From positions 4,910,001 through 4,974,000 of the forward strand of contig JANTQA010000042.1 in assembly GCA_027625915.1 (NCBI GenBank): DNA of 64,000 bases, in the 5' to 3' direction. Of the stretch, positions 1 to 10,883 are shown in pieces. How positions within the stretch are numbered: the first letter of the stretch is position 1; every line of letters begins with the position of its first letter. The notes beneath the pieces were generated by a model. It made no database searches and had not been told where the DNA came from. It saw only the letters and a program-made list of their open reading frames with translations. Source of the stretch: Anaeramoeba flamelloides. Taxonomy: Eukaryota > Metamonada > Anaeramoebidae. The position numbers and the translations under genes were made by a program.

Positions 1-938
1 GATTCTAAAAAAATAATAATTATCCCAAAACATTACTTGTTAGGATTTTATATAGTTGGGTTTAGTGGAATTGGAGAAGTGAATATGAGTATATTTTATC
101 AAAATTTAAACGATAAAATAGCTAGAAGTTTTATTTTAAGAATCTAAAATTATCTTCTAACAAAAAAAAATTAATTCCCATACCAAAAATTTGGACAATC
201 TAAAATCGAAAATAGGAAAACATCAACTCAATTTATTATATTTTTACAAACGCAAGATAAAACCACATTTAAGTAACACTAGTATTAATGTTCTTATAAG
301 TACTCATTTTCATACAAATAAAAGAAAACAATATAAAACAAAAAAATAACAATAAGTGTTTCCAAAATAATGAAATGAGCTGAACAAAAAATGTATTGGA
401 CAATTTGTTGAAATTTCACCAACAATTGTTCATCGATCAAATGATAAGATACTATCTGCCAATTGTATGTGATTTTCCAATTTAAAAGACTCAACACAAA
501 CCTTCTATCAACCATCGAAAAATAAATTCCAGATCTAACCAAACAGATTAAGTAACCTAAAAAAAGGAAATGAAAACACAAAACAAAAAAGAGAAAAAAT
601 GAAATAGTTTGTTAAATCAAAATTATTTCCAAATTGAAAGTAAAGTGGGGTATTACTATTCTTTCAACTGTTTAAACTGTGCCCAAATTTTTGGTATTAA
701 GTTTATTTAAATATATAAAAAAAAAAATCTAAACTATTTTATCAATATTTTTTCTCTTTTTTTTTATTTTTTAACATTTATAAAAAAAAAATATCAAATA
801 ATTTTTTTAAATAAAATTTTTAAAGAATCTCGGATCACACGCCACTAAAATAAAATACTCTTATCTCATCTCTCTCAAATTTTCATGATGTTTTATGGGG
901 TATCTAGTTCCTTGGTGTTATTAATTGAAAAATAACAG
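1..938. other. No confident gene; AT-rich spacer
   Basis: I see no gene I can support here. A 95-codon open frame lies on the minus strand (294-581). Its hydrophobic, Phe/Ile-rich composition is what random AT-rich DNA gives, and I see no domain or splice partner. A small, slightly less AT-rich patch near 835-905 has no readable context. Confidence 0.5.
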
Positions 939-939
939 T

Positions 940-1431
940 ATAGTAATGAAAAAAATACCCTACAAGATTTCTAATTGTGAATATTAGGAAAATTGATGTG
1001 TAATTTCATTTATTAAAAATAAAATCTTTTTATTTAAAGAATAAAAATTTTAAAAATTATGGAGCATCGACACTTATTAGAATGATGATTAATGAAATTA
1101 CACTTCTTCAAAACATTATCCAATCAATCAAACAACAAGAATAAGAATTATCATTTTCCAGATTCATAGTAAACCTCTCATAAAACTGGATTGTTTTTCC
1201 AAAAAAAGTAGATCTACATTAGCTATCAAACAATTACTTGAGTATTCTATATATACCCTACTTTGATGAACTTTCGGGGTTTATTACTTTGTTCATAAAA
1301 AATTTGGTTGGTTCTAAAAAAAGATTTTATTTGCAATTATTCTGCAATTACCCAACAATTTATACATATATTCACAATTAAAAATCTTGTCAGTGATTAT
1401 CTTCATTTCCGGTATTTTTTTCACGACTATA
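940..1431. mobile_element. TA-flanked MITE, family A copy 1
   Basis: This non-coding inverted-repeat element is about 0.5 kb. Both ends read inward as TATAGT..TGAAAAAAATACC, followed by a conserved stretch containing AAGATTTYTAATTGTGAATATTAG. The terminal inverted repeats are about 80 bp. TA lies at both edges, as expected for a Tc1/mariner-type target site. The interior matches copies at 14969, 26187 and 31910, but here it is inverted relative to them. It encodes no transposase, so it would have to be mobilised in trans. Confidence 0.75.
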
Positions 1432-1451
1432 GTTGGAATTTAAACTTGAGA

Positions 1452-1892
1452 TAACTGTTGTGGAAAAAAAGTGAAACATGGAAAAAAAGTGAAACATGGT
1501 TTTTAATTGGGAACATTACAGAAAATGAAAAGTAAAATCAATAAAAAGAAGAAACCAATTAACTTCAAATAATAACCCATTATATTATTTTCAATCAACC
1601 CAACAAATACAATTTAAATCTACTTGATTTATCGAAATTGTTTATGTGGTTTTGGAGATCTCAAAAATAGTCAATTTTTTGAACAAATTTTTAATAATTG
1701 ATCAATCAAAGAAAAACCCATACTAAAAGATAGTATTTAAAAAACTGTTATTGTGGCGAATACTTCATTTTGTCTTTATTTATTTATTTATTCTTTTTTT
1801 CATTGATCTGACTTTTCATTTTCAGTAATGTTTCCAATTAAAAACCGTGTTTCACTTTTTTTTCCATGTTTCACTTTTTTTTCCACAACGGT
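1452..1892. mobile_element. MITE family B copy 1 with doubled GTGAAACATGG ends
   Basis: This inverted-repeat element is about 440 bp. The left end reads GTTGTGGAAAAAAAGTGAAA followed by a second GGAAAAAAAGTGAAACATGG unit, then TTTTTAATTGGGAACATTAC. The right end is the reverse complement of the same series. A degenerate relative lies at 30109-30520, with its interior in the opposite orientation. It contains no coding sequence. The terminal GTTGTG motif is shared with the 18.8 kb element, which suggests related transposases. Confidence 0.75.
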
Positions 1893-1894
1893 AA

Positions 1895-2340
1895 TATAAT
1901 TTTGAAAAAATTCAAGTCTTAACGGAATTCACCGACCATAACATTGAATGAAATTTAAGTGCGTGGGTGTTTATTAAATACTACAGTATTCTCTTCGGTT
2001 CAAATGCCAAAAAAAAAAAATTTGAAAGAATTAGGTGAAAATTGATTTTTCAACATTTATGTTTTTTTAAAATTTATTCATTATATTATCTCCTTTAATT
2101 GTTTTCGGAGATAGAATTATCTTTATTTGTGATTTTTTTATTTTTCAACCAAAAATTGAATAAAACCAAATATGAATTTGTTGATATTATTTTTTGGAAG
2201 TATTAATAAAGTAATTTAAAAAAAAAAATAAGAAAAGGAGTATCAATAAAGAAAAAAAAAAAGAGGCATTAAATATTTTCTTCCAAATTATGAAATATGT
2301 ATTTGGTTTATTACTTAAGAGTGTTCTGACAGAAAGATCT
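1895..2340. other. Spacer downstream of RGG terminal exon
   Basis: AT-rich DNA between a MITE and the 3' end of the minus-strand RGG exon. It should hold that gene's 3' UTR. I see no other feature. Confidence 0.4.
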
Positions 2341-2343
2341 TGT

Positions 2344-2842
2344 TTAATTTTTTTTTCCAAGTGTTGGGAAATCTTCTTCATTATCAAGTTTTGGGATATT
2401 TGATTTTTGATTTTGATATCTTTTATTACCATTTTGGTTATAATAATTTTGTCTTTGTCCACGTCCTCTACTAAAACCTCGACCTCTTCCTCTGCCTCTT
2501 CCTCTACTAAAACCTCTTCCTCTACTAAAACCTCTTCCTCTGCCTCTTCCTCTTCCTCTTCCTCTTCCTCTTCCTCTTCCTCTTCCTCTTCCTCTCCCTC
2601 TTCCTCTTCCTCTTCCTCTCCCTCTTCCTCTAACGAAATCATTTTCATCAGATTCTTTGGTTTTATTTGAAATTTCTTTACTTTCATTTTCATTATTAAA
2701 ACCTCTTCCTCTTCCCCTTCCTCTGCCTCTACCTCTTCCTCTTCCTCTTCCTCTTCCTCTTCCTCTGCCACTACCACTTCTTTGTATTTCTGGTACATCA
2801 AATTCCAATGTTTTTTTTTTTTTTTTTTTTAATTACTTTCTT
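2344..2842 (-). CDS. Terminal RG-repeat exon of SERBP1/Stm1-like gene
   Basis: About 154 codons on the minus strand make an almost pure Arg-Gly repeat with three FSRGRG insertions, then a Tyr/Asn/Gln-rich linker. It ends in DNEEDFPTLGKKN and TAA at 2344. An RGG tail closed by a short acidic-FPxL motif is the C-terminal layout of SERBP1/HABP4/Stm1 ribosome-associated proteins (SERBP1 itself ends DPEAFPALA). Exons encoding the N-terminal part of that family lie upstream on the same strand at 6770-7662, so I read this as their last exon. The frame has no ATG; its first codon after a stop is preceded by a 20-A tract. If that tract were one A shorter, the frame would stay open to a CTAAG acceptor at 2843, in the phase left by the upstream exon. 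The overlapping poly-Glu frame is a shadow of the GGAAGA repeat. Confidence 0.65.
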
Positions 2843-3022
2843 CTTAGTTTTTTTTTTTGTTTTAAGTACCTTTTTGAGAATAGAAATAGAAAAATAAAAG
2901 TAAATATTTAAAAAATAAGATTAAAAAAGAGATAATTGAAAAGAGAGATAAATTAAAGTTGAATTCAATTCCATAATAATAAATTTAAAATGTATAAGTG
3001 TTTTTTTTTTTTTTTTTGCTTA

Positions 3023-3049
3023 ATGTATTATGAAATAATCATAATACAT
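3023..3049. repeat. Short perfect hairpin
   Basis: ATGTATTATG and its exact complement CATAATACAT are separated by 7 bases, next to a 17-T tract. It lies inside the inferred long intron. No known function; it may be a remnant of an inverted-repeat element. Confidence 0.5.
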
Positions 3050-4079
3050 TTTGGGATGGTAAATATTTTTTGATATAACTTTATTTAGATTGACATTGTA
3101 TTTTTAAAAATTAAGAAAAAAAGTGTTAATTTGTTTTAAACTCTTTTTCATCAAAGGAACCAAGTTTTATTGAAGAAATAGAAGATAAATTCTTTGAGTT
3201 TTATACAATATTCTTCTCCAAATAAATTTTTTATTTTTATAAAATCTATAAAAAAATAAAATTGAAAATATTGAATTACAATTCAATTTAAAAAAAAATG
3301 TTTTTTAATGAAAATTTTAGAATTTAAAAACCGTTTTCTATCATATTTTTCAATGGTGAAATAATTCTAACAAGATGTATTATGTTATTTTTTTTTATTG
3401 TATTTTTTGTTATTTTTTAATATCCTAAATTTATAAATGGTTTCTTCTCTCTTTTTTTCGACAAAAAAAAGAACCAAATAAAATTTTTATTTTTTAGTAA
3501 ATGAGATTAGTTCGTTTTTCGAAAAACGAAAAACGATGTTTGGATTTAGACATTGTTTTCAAACAAAGAAATGGAATTTACTCTTTTTCCAAATATTGAT
3601 CGAAAAAATGAAAGACTTTTTCTTTATTTGGCCTAATAATTTGATTAATTGAAACCAAATTTTTTGATTAAAATGAAGGAAATTGAGATGAGAGCTCATC
3701 TCGATTTATCAATTAAAAAACCTTCGAAAAAAAATTATGGTTAAAGTCTTCTGAAATAACTTGAAATATCATTTTTCCAGTTAAATTTATTTGTAAAATA
3801 CTTCTCTTATTTTACTCAAATAGAGTTGAAAAGAAGAAGATCCAAAAATTTACAAACTTAGCCTAATAAGCGAATTGATCTCTCAAAATCTTTTCACATT
3901 ATCTAAAGTGCTATCCTAAACTTTTTGGAGAGTTAATCCCTTTATTATCGGTAGTTATCAAAAAATATTTACTTAGAATTTCACTAAAGATAAAGAGTTT
4001 GTGTTTAAAAAAAAATAAGTGACACCTGTATACATATTTATCACGTGTTATATAAATAATTTTTTGATTAGAGAATACA

Positions 4080-4960
4080 GCAAAAAAATTAACTAAAGTC
4101 GTTTTAAAAAAGTGTGATAATTTATTATTTAATATTTCCTAAAAATAGGTCTATTAAAATTTGTCAGCTTGTCTGAATGATATTTTTGAAAATTTTTTTG
4201 GTAAGACTTTTTTAAAATGACTTATAATGATTAATGGCTCAATTGGCTATTAATTAATTTATTCTGGAATGATTCAGTCTTACAGTTGTTTTAAAAAAGC
4301 CCTCACTTTTTTAAAACTTTTATCGAGTTTTCTCTTTTAATAAAGTGAAAACTTTTTCAGAATTAAAACTTTTTGAAAGTTTTCTGTTTTAATAGAGTGA
4401 AGAATCAAACTGAAAATGCGGTGTAGAGGTTGTGCGTGAAGGAAGGTTCTTTTTTAAAAAAAAGTTTTCACTTTATTAAAACAAAGATAATGACTCTTTT
4501 AAAACTTTTATCAAGTTTTCTATTTTAATAAAGTGAAGGACCAACCTTTAAAAATGAAATGTAGAGGATGGAGTGAAGATTAGATTTGGGAAGAAAAGCA
4601 CTTTTTGAAAAAAAAGTTTTAATTCTAACAATTTAAAAAAAAATAAGTCCTCACTTTATTAAAAAAGAAAACTTTAAAAAAGTTTTAAATCTGAAATATT
4701 TTTCACCTTTTTTAAAAAAGAAAACTTGACAAAATCCGAAGAAGAAAAAAAAGTTTACTCACCTTTTTAAAATGACTTTATAATCAATTTTTATTAATAT
4801 TTTCTATGAACCCAGAAAACCGATCTTTCAGATTTTTTTTGAAATTTAAATCCATTTTAAAACATCGAAACAACATAATTATATTATTAGCAACCTAAAA
4901 ATAGCTTGGTTGAAGTTTGTTGAATGTTTTATGGGCCAATTTTAAAAAAGTGTAACAAAA
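4080..4960. repeat. Degenerate repeat block with AATAAAGTGAA units
   Basis: Several degenerate copies, in both orientations, of a unit containing CTTTTAAAACTTTTATC and TTTTAATAAAGTGAA lie between 4300 and 4700. Direct repeats flank the block: TTTTTTAAAATGACTTATAA at 4210 and a near copy at 4760, and CCTAAAAATAG at 4138 and 4893. It looks like nested or tandem fragments of a mobile element. No coding frame. Confidence 0.5.
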
Positions 4961-4984
4961 AAGTTTTTTAAAATTATTTTTTCA

Positions 4985-6520
4985 ATCATACAAAAAATCT
5001 CATGACTTTTACAAAGATTTTCAGCTTTTTCAAAAATCCCATGACACTTTCAGACAATTTCCAAATCTTTCAAAAAGTTACACAAGAGTAAATATGAATG
5101 TTGTAAAAAATAGAGTTTTTACAATTTTAGAGATAAATAAAGCGTTCTATGCAATTACCCACAATTGGGTAATAGTAGAAGAAATCTCCATTTTGATTTT
5201 TGATATCAAATGGATTTTCAATATAAAATCGTTTGGTAAATACCAATACATTTGTTTGAAAAATGATTTTTTTAAGGGACTAGTCCCTATTAAATTTTTT
5301 TAGGTAAATTTAATAGAGATTTAGAAATTTTTTTTGCCGATTACTTAGATTTGAAATCAAAGTGAAAAACTTCTTTGTATATTAATGAAATCTCGCTTAA
5401 TGGCATTCATTAAATTTAGTTATTGTTTTTATAGAAATAAAAAATATTTTCACTTTTTTTCACTTTTTTGAAAGTTGCTTTTTTTCAACTTTTCGCAAAA
5501 ATACAAAAAATAAAAAAAAATATGAGCAAGAAAGCAAAACCTTGTTGTGTTTGTGGAAGACCTACAAAAAATAGTTTGAAAAATAAACCTGAAAAGCTTT
5601 TTTTTGGATTTGCATGAAAAAAAGTTTGATTCGAAAAAAATATACAATATATGCTTTACTCAAAATAAAAAATTTGTTTCTTTTCCTTTTACCCTTCTTT
5701 TTTTTTTCATGAATCTACTTTTTGAGTTTAAATTCTTTTGTTTTTGTTGAATTTAAAGTTTTTTTAAGTGTTCCCAAATTACCATCCCAAAAGTTTTTGT
5801 CAGAGTCAAAATAAATCAAAGAAAAGAATAAGAACTTTTTTTTTTATAAGTAATAATTGATAAAACAAATTGAGTTCTTTATAGAGTTAAGTTGAATGAA
5901 CAGAAGTGAATAAGAAAATGTTCACTAGTTTTAAATTATTTTTCCGTTTTTCCAAATGAGAATAAATATTAATTTTGAGAAAATAATGAAATCCAAAATA
6001 CAACAAAAATTTCTCATCCGTTAAAGATCTTTTTTTTTAAACAAAAAAAATGTAAAAAGTCACTTTTTTTGACTAGAATTGTAAAATTTTTTAAAAACAA
6101 GAACTAAAAGTTCTAACATTGAAAAAAAACTGTCTATTTTCAATTTTAAACATATTTCAGATAAGGATTCCTTATTTAGTTATTGGTCAAAAAAAAATTA
6201 ATTGAGACTAGTCCCTTAAATAAATTGAAAGATTGATATTTACCAAACGGTTTTTTGATTAAAATTATTATTAGTCTATTAAGATAATCAGATATTATAT
6301 TTACTATAATTTAATTGTGGGTAATTGCATAGAACTCTTTATTTATCTCTAAAATTGTAAAAACTCTATTTTTTGCAACATTCATATTTACTCTTGTGTA
6401 GAAAGTGTTTGAAAGATTTGGAAATTGTCTGAAAGTGTCATGGGATTTTTGAAAATACTCAAAGCTTTTTCAAAGCCATGAGATTTTTTGTAGTCGTTCA
6501 AGAGGAATTTTTATGATTTT
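4985..6520. mobile_element. 1.5 kb element with ~300 bp terminal inverted repeats
   Basis: The segment at about 4985-5290 is repeated in inverted orientation at about 6200-6515 with high similarity. Shared pieces include CAAAAAATCTCATG, AATCCCATGACACTTTCAGA, GTAAATATGAATGTTG and GATAAATAAAG. The inner edges share the palindrome GGGACTAGTCCC. The ~0.9 kb core is AT-rich. On the plus strand from 5521 it has a short ATG frame of about 31 codons containing a CCVCG cysteine cluster. That frame may be the start of a degraded zinc-finger or transposase gene, or chance. The element sits in the long intron of the SERBP1/Stm1-like gene. Confidence 0.7.
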
Positions 6521-6769
6521 TAAAGTGGATTTTTGAAGATGAAAAACATTTGTTGAGATAACAAGAAACAATTCAAAAAAACTTAAAAAGCAGGGGTATT
6601 GCTATTTTTGATTGTTGTAGATTACACTTTTTAATTGAAGTCGGATCAAATTTCTTGAAGCGTACTATTCTTTTGATAATTTTATTTTGATAAAAAAAAA
6701 CAAAAATTTGATCAGTAAAAAAAATTTTAAAATAAAAAAAGAAAAAACTTTCGCTATGAAAGAACTTAC

Positions 6770-7662
6770 AAATTCTGATTCCTCTTTTTCAACTTTTTTA
6801 AGAACTACAAGTTCTTTTGTTTGATCTGTTTTAGCTTTTCTTGTCTTTAACTTTTTTAAATTGGTTTTTTTTGTTTTTTTTTGTTTCATAAATTCATCCA
6901 AGTTTAAGTAATTCTTTTCTAATTCTTCTTGTTCTTTGAGTTTTTTTTCTTCTTCTTCTCTTTTTTTTTGTTCTTCTGTTTTTTCTTTTGGTTCTTCATT
7001 TTCGTCACTGTCATTAGGGAGTCCTTGCTTAAATTCTTTAGATGTTACGTCTTCTCCTGTTCCTTCTTTTCCCCAATTACCTTTACCTGTTCCCATTTTT
7101 TTAATTTTTTTACTATGTTTCGTTTTTTGTGTCGAATGAGATCGGTTTCGTTTTTTCGTGTAGGAAGAAAATATTGGTGTTTAGGTTAACATGAGAAATC
7201 GATATTGGAAAAAATAAAAAGATTTTTGGATTGATTGAGATCGAAATGTTTTGTAAAGATATTTTTTGTTTTGTACAATAAATTATTGAAGCGTTTTGAA
7301 ACAAAAATTAAAAAAAATAAACATCAACAAAAAAAAGCAAAATAAAAATAACAGAAAAAAAAACTCAAAAAAAGCAATGGAAAAAAAAAAGAAAGCCTTT
7401 TGTGAGGCAGATCTGTTGAAAGGCAAAAAACTTACTTTAGACCTGAACCACTTTGACGATCTTTTTCTCGTTTAGTTTTTTTTGATTCTTTTGTTTTTGT
7501 TTCTTTCTTTTCTTGACTTTGCTTCTTTGAAATTGCTCTTTGTTCTTGCTTTTCAATTTCTTTTTCTTTTCTTTTAAGCGCAGATTTGTTGATCTTTAAT
7601 GGCTTTTCTTTTTGTGGTTGTTTAAGAACCTCAAATGGATTGGATGGCTTGTGTTTACTCAT
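6770..7662 (-). CDS. SERBP1/Stm1-like protein, exons 1-2
   Basis: Exon 1 (7662-7436) starts at ATG and encodes a SNPFEVL motif near the N-terminus, like the Stm1 N-terminal NPFDLL, followed by a Lys/Glu/Gln-rich region. GTAAGT at 7435 and a CATAG acceptor at 7113 remove 323 bases. Exon 2 (7112-6770) continues in frame, and the junction rebuilds DRQSGSGLNKKIKKMGTGKG, then NWGKEGTGED. That is the hallmark of the HABP4/SERBP1 domain (DRHSGTGR...GxGxGNWG in plant and animal members). A later NLDEFMKQK matches the family's TLDEWKAIQ helix. GTAAGT follows at 6769. Family members bind mRNA and non-translating ribosomes. The RGG tail is probably the exon at 2344. The family call is confident; the full gene model is less so. 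Confidence 0.8.
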
Positions 7663-8560
7663 TTTAGTAATATGATCTTAATATTTTTCTAATATCGAAT
7701 TTGTTAATTTTTTGAAATAAAAAAATGTTTGTGAATTGAACAATTTGATTTTTTGAGATCAATTTAGATCTTGGGGTGTGAATCGTCCTTTCAGTGATGA
7801 GTTTTTTTGTTGGTTATTTTTATAATGAATTATCTCTGGACAATTCAGATTATGTTTTGAGAATATCTATTTACAAAAGAACTATGATGTTTTCTTCCTT
7901 AATTTAAGGTTGATGGTACTTGAAATTAGAAAAGACCTTATTTATATATATATATATATCTTCATTAACAATCGATCTCTATTTTATAGAACTACCATGT
8001 GTCAAAAGTAAAAAAACTATTTGATTAAAAAAAACTGATGATTTTAGGAGAAATATTAAAAATAGTTTTTTGTGATCAAAAATTATAGAGTTTATTTTAA
8101 TTTTTAGATCCCTTCAAAATAAAAAAGTATTTTCTTTCTATTTGTTTATCATTTGAAAGAAAAAATATTTTTTAGTTGAATTTTTTATCAATTTTCTGAG
8201 TTGTGACGAAAATATTGCTAAAAAAAAATTGTGTTTGAATAATTTTAAATAATAATCCAAAAAATCAAAAAATAGAAAAACTATTTTTATATATTTATTT
8301 TGGCTGTTTAAAAAAATTAAAAAAAATCAACCTAAATATGTTACTAAGTGTAAAAATATAAATACAATCTTTCAGAAGAATTTTTTAATAAAATCAAAAA
8401 AAAATATCAATAATAAAATATTTATGAATCTGGTTTGGAAAAGGAAATCATTAACAATTAAAAAGTTAAATAATGATACAATTACCTTTGAGAAAATAAT
8501 TATAACAACAAATAAATAATATCTACTAGTACCTTGATATATTATTGACTAATAAACTTT
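7663..8560. other. Promoter-side spacer, no gene seen
   Basis: AT-rich sequence upstream of the SERBP1/Stm1-like start codon at 7662. A short TA microsatellite lies at about 7941-7958. No coding frame, known promoter box or RNA gene was recognised. Confidence 0.4.
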
Positions 8561-8564
8561 TTTT

Positions 8565-9060
8565 AAGTAACAGTGTCACGACATTTTTTTCAAATATCAA
8601 ATATTTTTTATAAATAACCTTTGGAGAATAAAAAATAAAAACTAAGTAGAACAAGAAACATCAAGGTAGAGTTGATATCAATCTGAAAGAAAACTAATTA
8701 AACAATAGATATTCTTAAAAATTGTAAAACTAAAATTCTTAGGGCCCTAATTGAGAAAAACAACAATGTTCATTTTGATCTCTTCTAATTGAGGATCCAA
8801 AATACATTCTAATATAAAAAAAATATCAATACTCTACCATCTATTTTCACCTTTTCAGTAACATTAAAATAACACTTTTTTACAAAGTGACTATTGTTCT
8901 TGTCATAAAAAAAAAAATGGAATGAATTCGATTTTTAAAAAAAAAAAAAAAAGAAAATGTAAAAAGAGAAAAAATGTGAAAAAAATTTTTCAATTTTGAA
9001 ATTTCTAAATATATTTTTTTCTTCTATCATTGATTCAAACCCTTTATACACATGTAATTC
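8565..9060 (+). repeat. Dispersed repeat family C, copy 1
   Basis: About 0.5 kb resembles segments at 24690-25190 and 43868-44180 in the same orientation. Landmarks in order are AAATATCAAATATTT, a CTTTGGAGA block, ACTAAAATTCTTA, AATGTTCATTTTGATCT, TTTTCAGTAACATTA and ATTCAAACCCTTT. No terminal inverted repeat or coding frame was found. It is probably a non-autonomous element or a decayed one. Confidence 0.65.
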
Positions 9061-9467
9061 ACTCATTAAAACTATGCATCTTTATTTGTATAAAATTGTT
9101 TAAGAGGTTAATTAACAATTCAATTGAAAATTCGTGAGATTAAATTGAGTATATCAATATAACGAGGCGTTAATATATAAAAATCCTAATTAATGTTAAT
9201 AATTGTACAAAACAATATAATATATAATTTTAAAATTATTATTTATAAATTGAGGTTTTAAATTTAAATCTTTTTTTTATTTTTAATAAATCAATAAAAT
9301 TTACACAAAACAAAAAACAAATAAAAAAAAAAAAAGGGTTTAAGAAGAAAGAAAGTAAAAGGGAAAAAATGGATGAATGTATGAAAAAAGTGTCAAAGAA
9401 AAAACAAGATAAAAAATGGATAGATAATAATAATTAAACAACCCAGCCAACAAAAACAAAATAAATA
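9061..9467. other. 3' flank of armadillo gene
   Basis: AT-rich sequence with A tracts that should contain the 3' UTR of the minus-strand armadillo gene. Nothing else was recognised. Confidence 0.4.
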
Positions 9468-10883
9468 TTATCTTTGTAAATTATTGAGAACTTTTAAAAC
9501 GTTTTGATAAATTTCGTTTTCATTACTATAAGGGTTTATTAAGCCTTTTAAAACATTCTCACCATCATTCCTTAAAATTCTTTTCCGGTTGTCTGGATTA
9601 GTTGAGAGATTTACAAGTGTCAATATGGACAAATCAACGATCTCTTGGTTATTTTTATATTTTTTTAAATTTTGAAAAATCAAGCCAATTCCGCCCTCTA
9701 CGCCAATTTCTTCGCTGACCTTTTCATTTTGAGAGAAATGATAAAGCACATTCAAGGTGCGTTGCATAATTTCAGGTTTGCTCAAATAGGATATTGTTGT
9801 TGTTAATAGAGGTGGTATTACATCATTGTTGAAAAGTAAGTCTTGGGCAGTTTGGTTGGTCGTCAAATTGATTAAAACGGCCAAGAGTCTTTTTTGGATG
9901 GTTTCGTATTGGACGGTTTTTTTCATTATGGCAACTATTTTCTCAAGCCCACTAATGGATTGGATTTCCTTTGTGAAATGATCTGAAACAGATAGGTTTG
10001 CAAATAATAGCATGACCTTCTCGATCAGCTCTCTATTTGAGACCCTCACTGGCTGTTGTAAAATTTCGATACCATCGCTTAGGCAACCTCTCTGGATAAG
10101 CAATTCGTTGTTCAGCGCATTGCATGCTAAATTGCCGAGCACACCAAAGCATTTTAAAATGAATTTTTCGTTGTTTCTATTCTTGCCATGAAGGATCTGA
10201 AGAACAAACTCAATGACACCAGACGCGCCCAGGATTATACAGTTGACATCGTCGATTGACAAATTGTTGAACAAGGTCAGGATCACATCCAATAATTTGG
10301 TGTCCTCTTGGGCCGAGTTTTGCAGGGACTTCAAAATTAAAGAGACCCCTCCCTCATCAATTATTTCTTTCGAAAGATCTTTGGAATTTGAAAAGCCGAT
10401 AAAAGATTGGATCGCACGGAACCGTAATTCTGCATGCTCGAAAAATGAAAAGGCATTAAGAATCTATCGAATTGTTCGCGTGCCAGAGATCGGGCGCCAA
10501 TTCAGGTTCCCCATGGAAGAGTTCCAGAAGAGCCCCAGAATGTTCCCCACGAGCTTTTCGTTCCCCAGATCCAGATCCAAAAATTGCTTCGCAACAGCAA
10601 AGACTCCTTCAATCCCTAGTAAGTCCAAATTTGCCTTTGAGCTTGCAATACTACGAAGCGCACCAAATGCCTTTTCGGCAACAACCTGGTTGTCGGCATG
10701 CTCTTGGACAATTGATAATATTACACGGATTGCCGAATTTTCTCTGATAGATCTATGAATCGGATCATTTGTTTCATTCGCTAAGTTGTTTAACCTTTTT
10801 AAGTGCTCAACCACTAGCTCTGTGTTGGCTTTATTCATTCGAAGATCTTTAATTAATTCTTGGACTTGTTGATAGCCTTCCAT
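9468..10883 (-). CDS. Armadillo-repeat protein with one in-frame TAG
   Basis: ATG at 10883 to TAA at 9468 gives a 472-codon frame that is open except for one TAG at codon 140 (10466-10464). The protein is a run of about 42-residue helical repeats of armadillo type: SAIRVILSIVQEH, AEKAFGALRSIASS, KVMLLFANLSVSD, LLAVLINLTTNQ, LSILTLVNLSTNP. Homologous repeat spacing continues across the TAG, where IRxILNAFSFFEHAEL lines up with IRVILSIVQEHADN. So both halves belong to one gene, and the TAG is either read as an amino acid, a nonsense mutation, or a base error. No GT-AG pair removes it without breaking a repeat. The gene is visibly richer in G+C than its flanks. Armadillo proteins are scaffolds; the specific partner cannot be told. 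Confidence 0.85.

Larger units (their letters stand above)
2845..6769 (-). other. Inferred long intron of the SERBP1/Stm1-like gene
   Basis: A 5' splice site GTAAGT begins at 6769, in phase 0, after a Glu-Phe codon pair. The next family-consistent exon is the RG-repeat exon ending near 2842. The implied intron of about 3.9 kb is far longer than the other introns I could place here, most of which are about 100-320 bp (one is 1.1 kb). It contains a repeat-rich block at 4080-4960 and a complete inverted-repeat element at about 4985-6520, so insertion may explain the length. An additional exon inside it cannot be excluded. Confidence 0.45.

Noticed and set aside
2187-2801. 204-codon poly-Glu frame on the minus strand
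   Set aside because: It is the other reading of the GGAAGA repeat; the RG frame ends in a family-typical FPTLG motif, and this one ends in random hydrophobic sequence.
2407-2911. Ser-rich and Pro/Leu-rich plus-strand frames
   Set aside because: Antisense shadows of the RG repeat.
5094-5303. 69-codon plus-strand frame
   Set aside because: Lies in a terminal inverted repeat; the other arm does not preserve it.
10213-10758. 181-codon plus-strand frame
   Set aside because: Antisense of the armadillo gene; the repeats are only on the minus strand.
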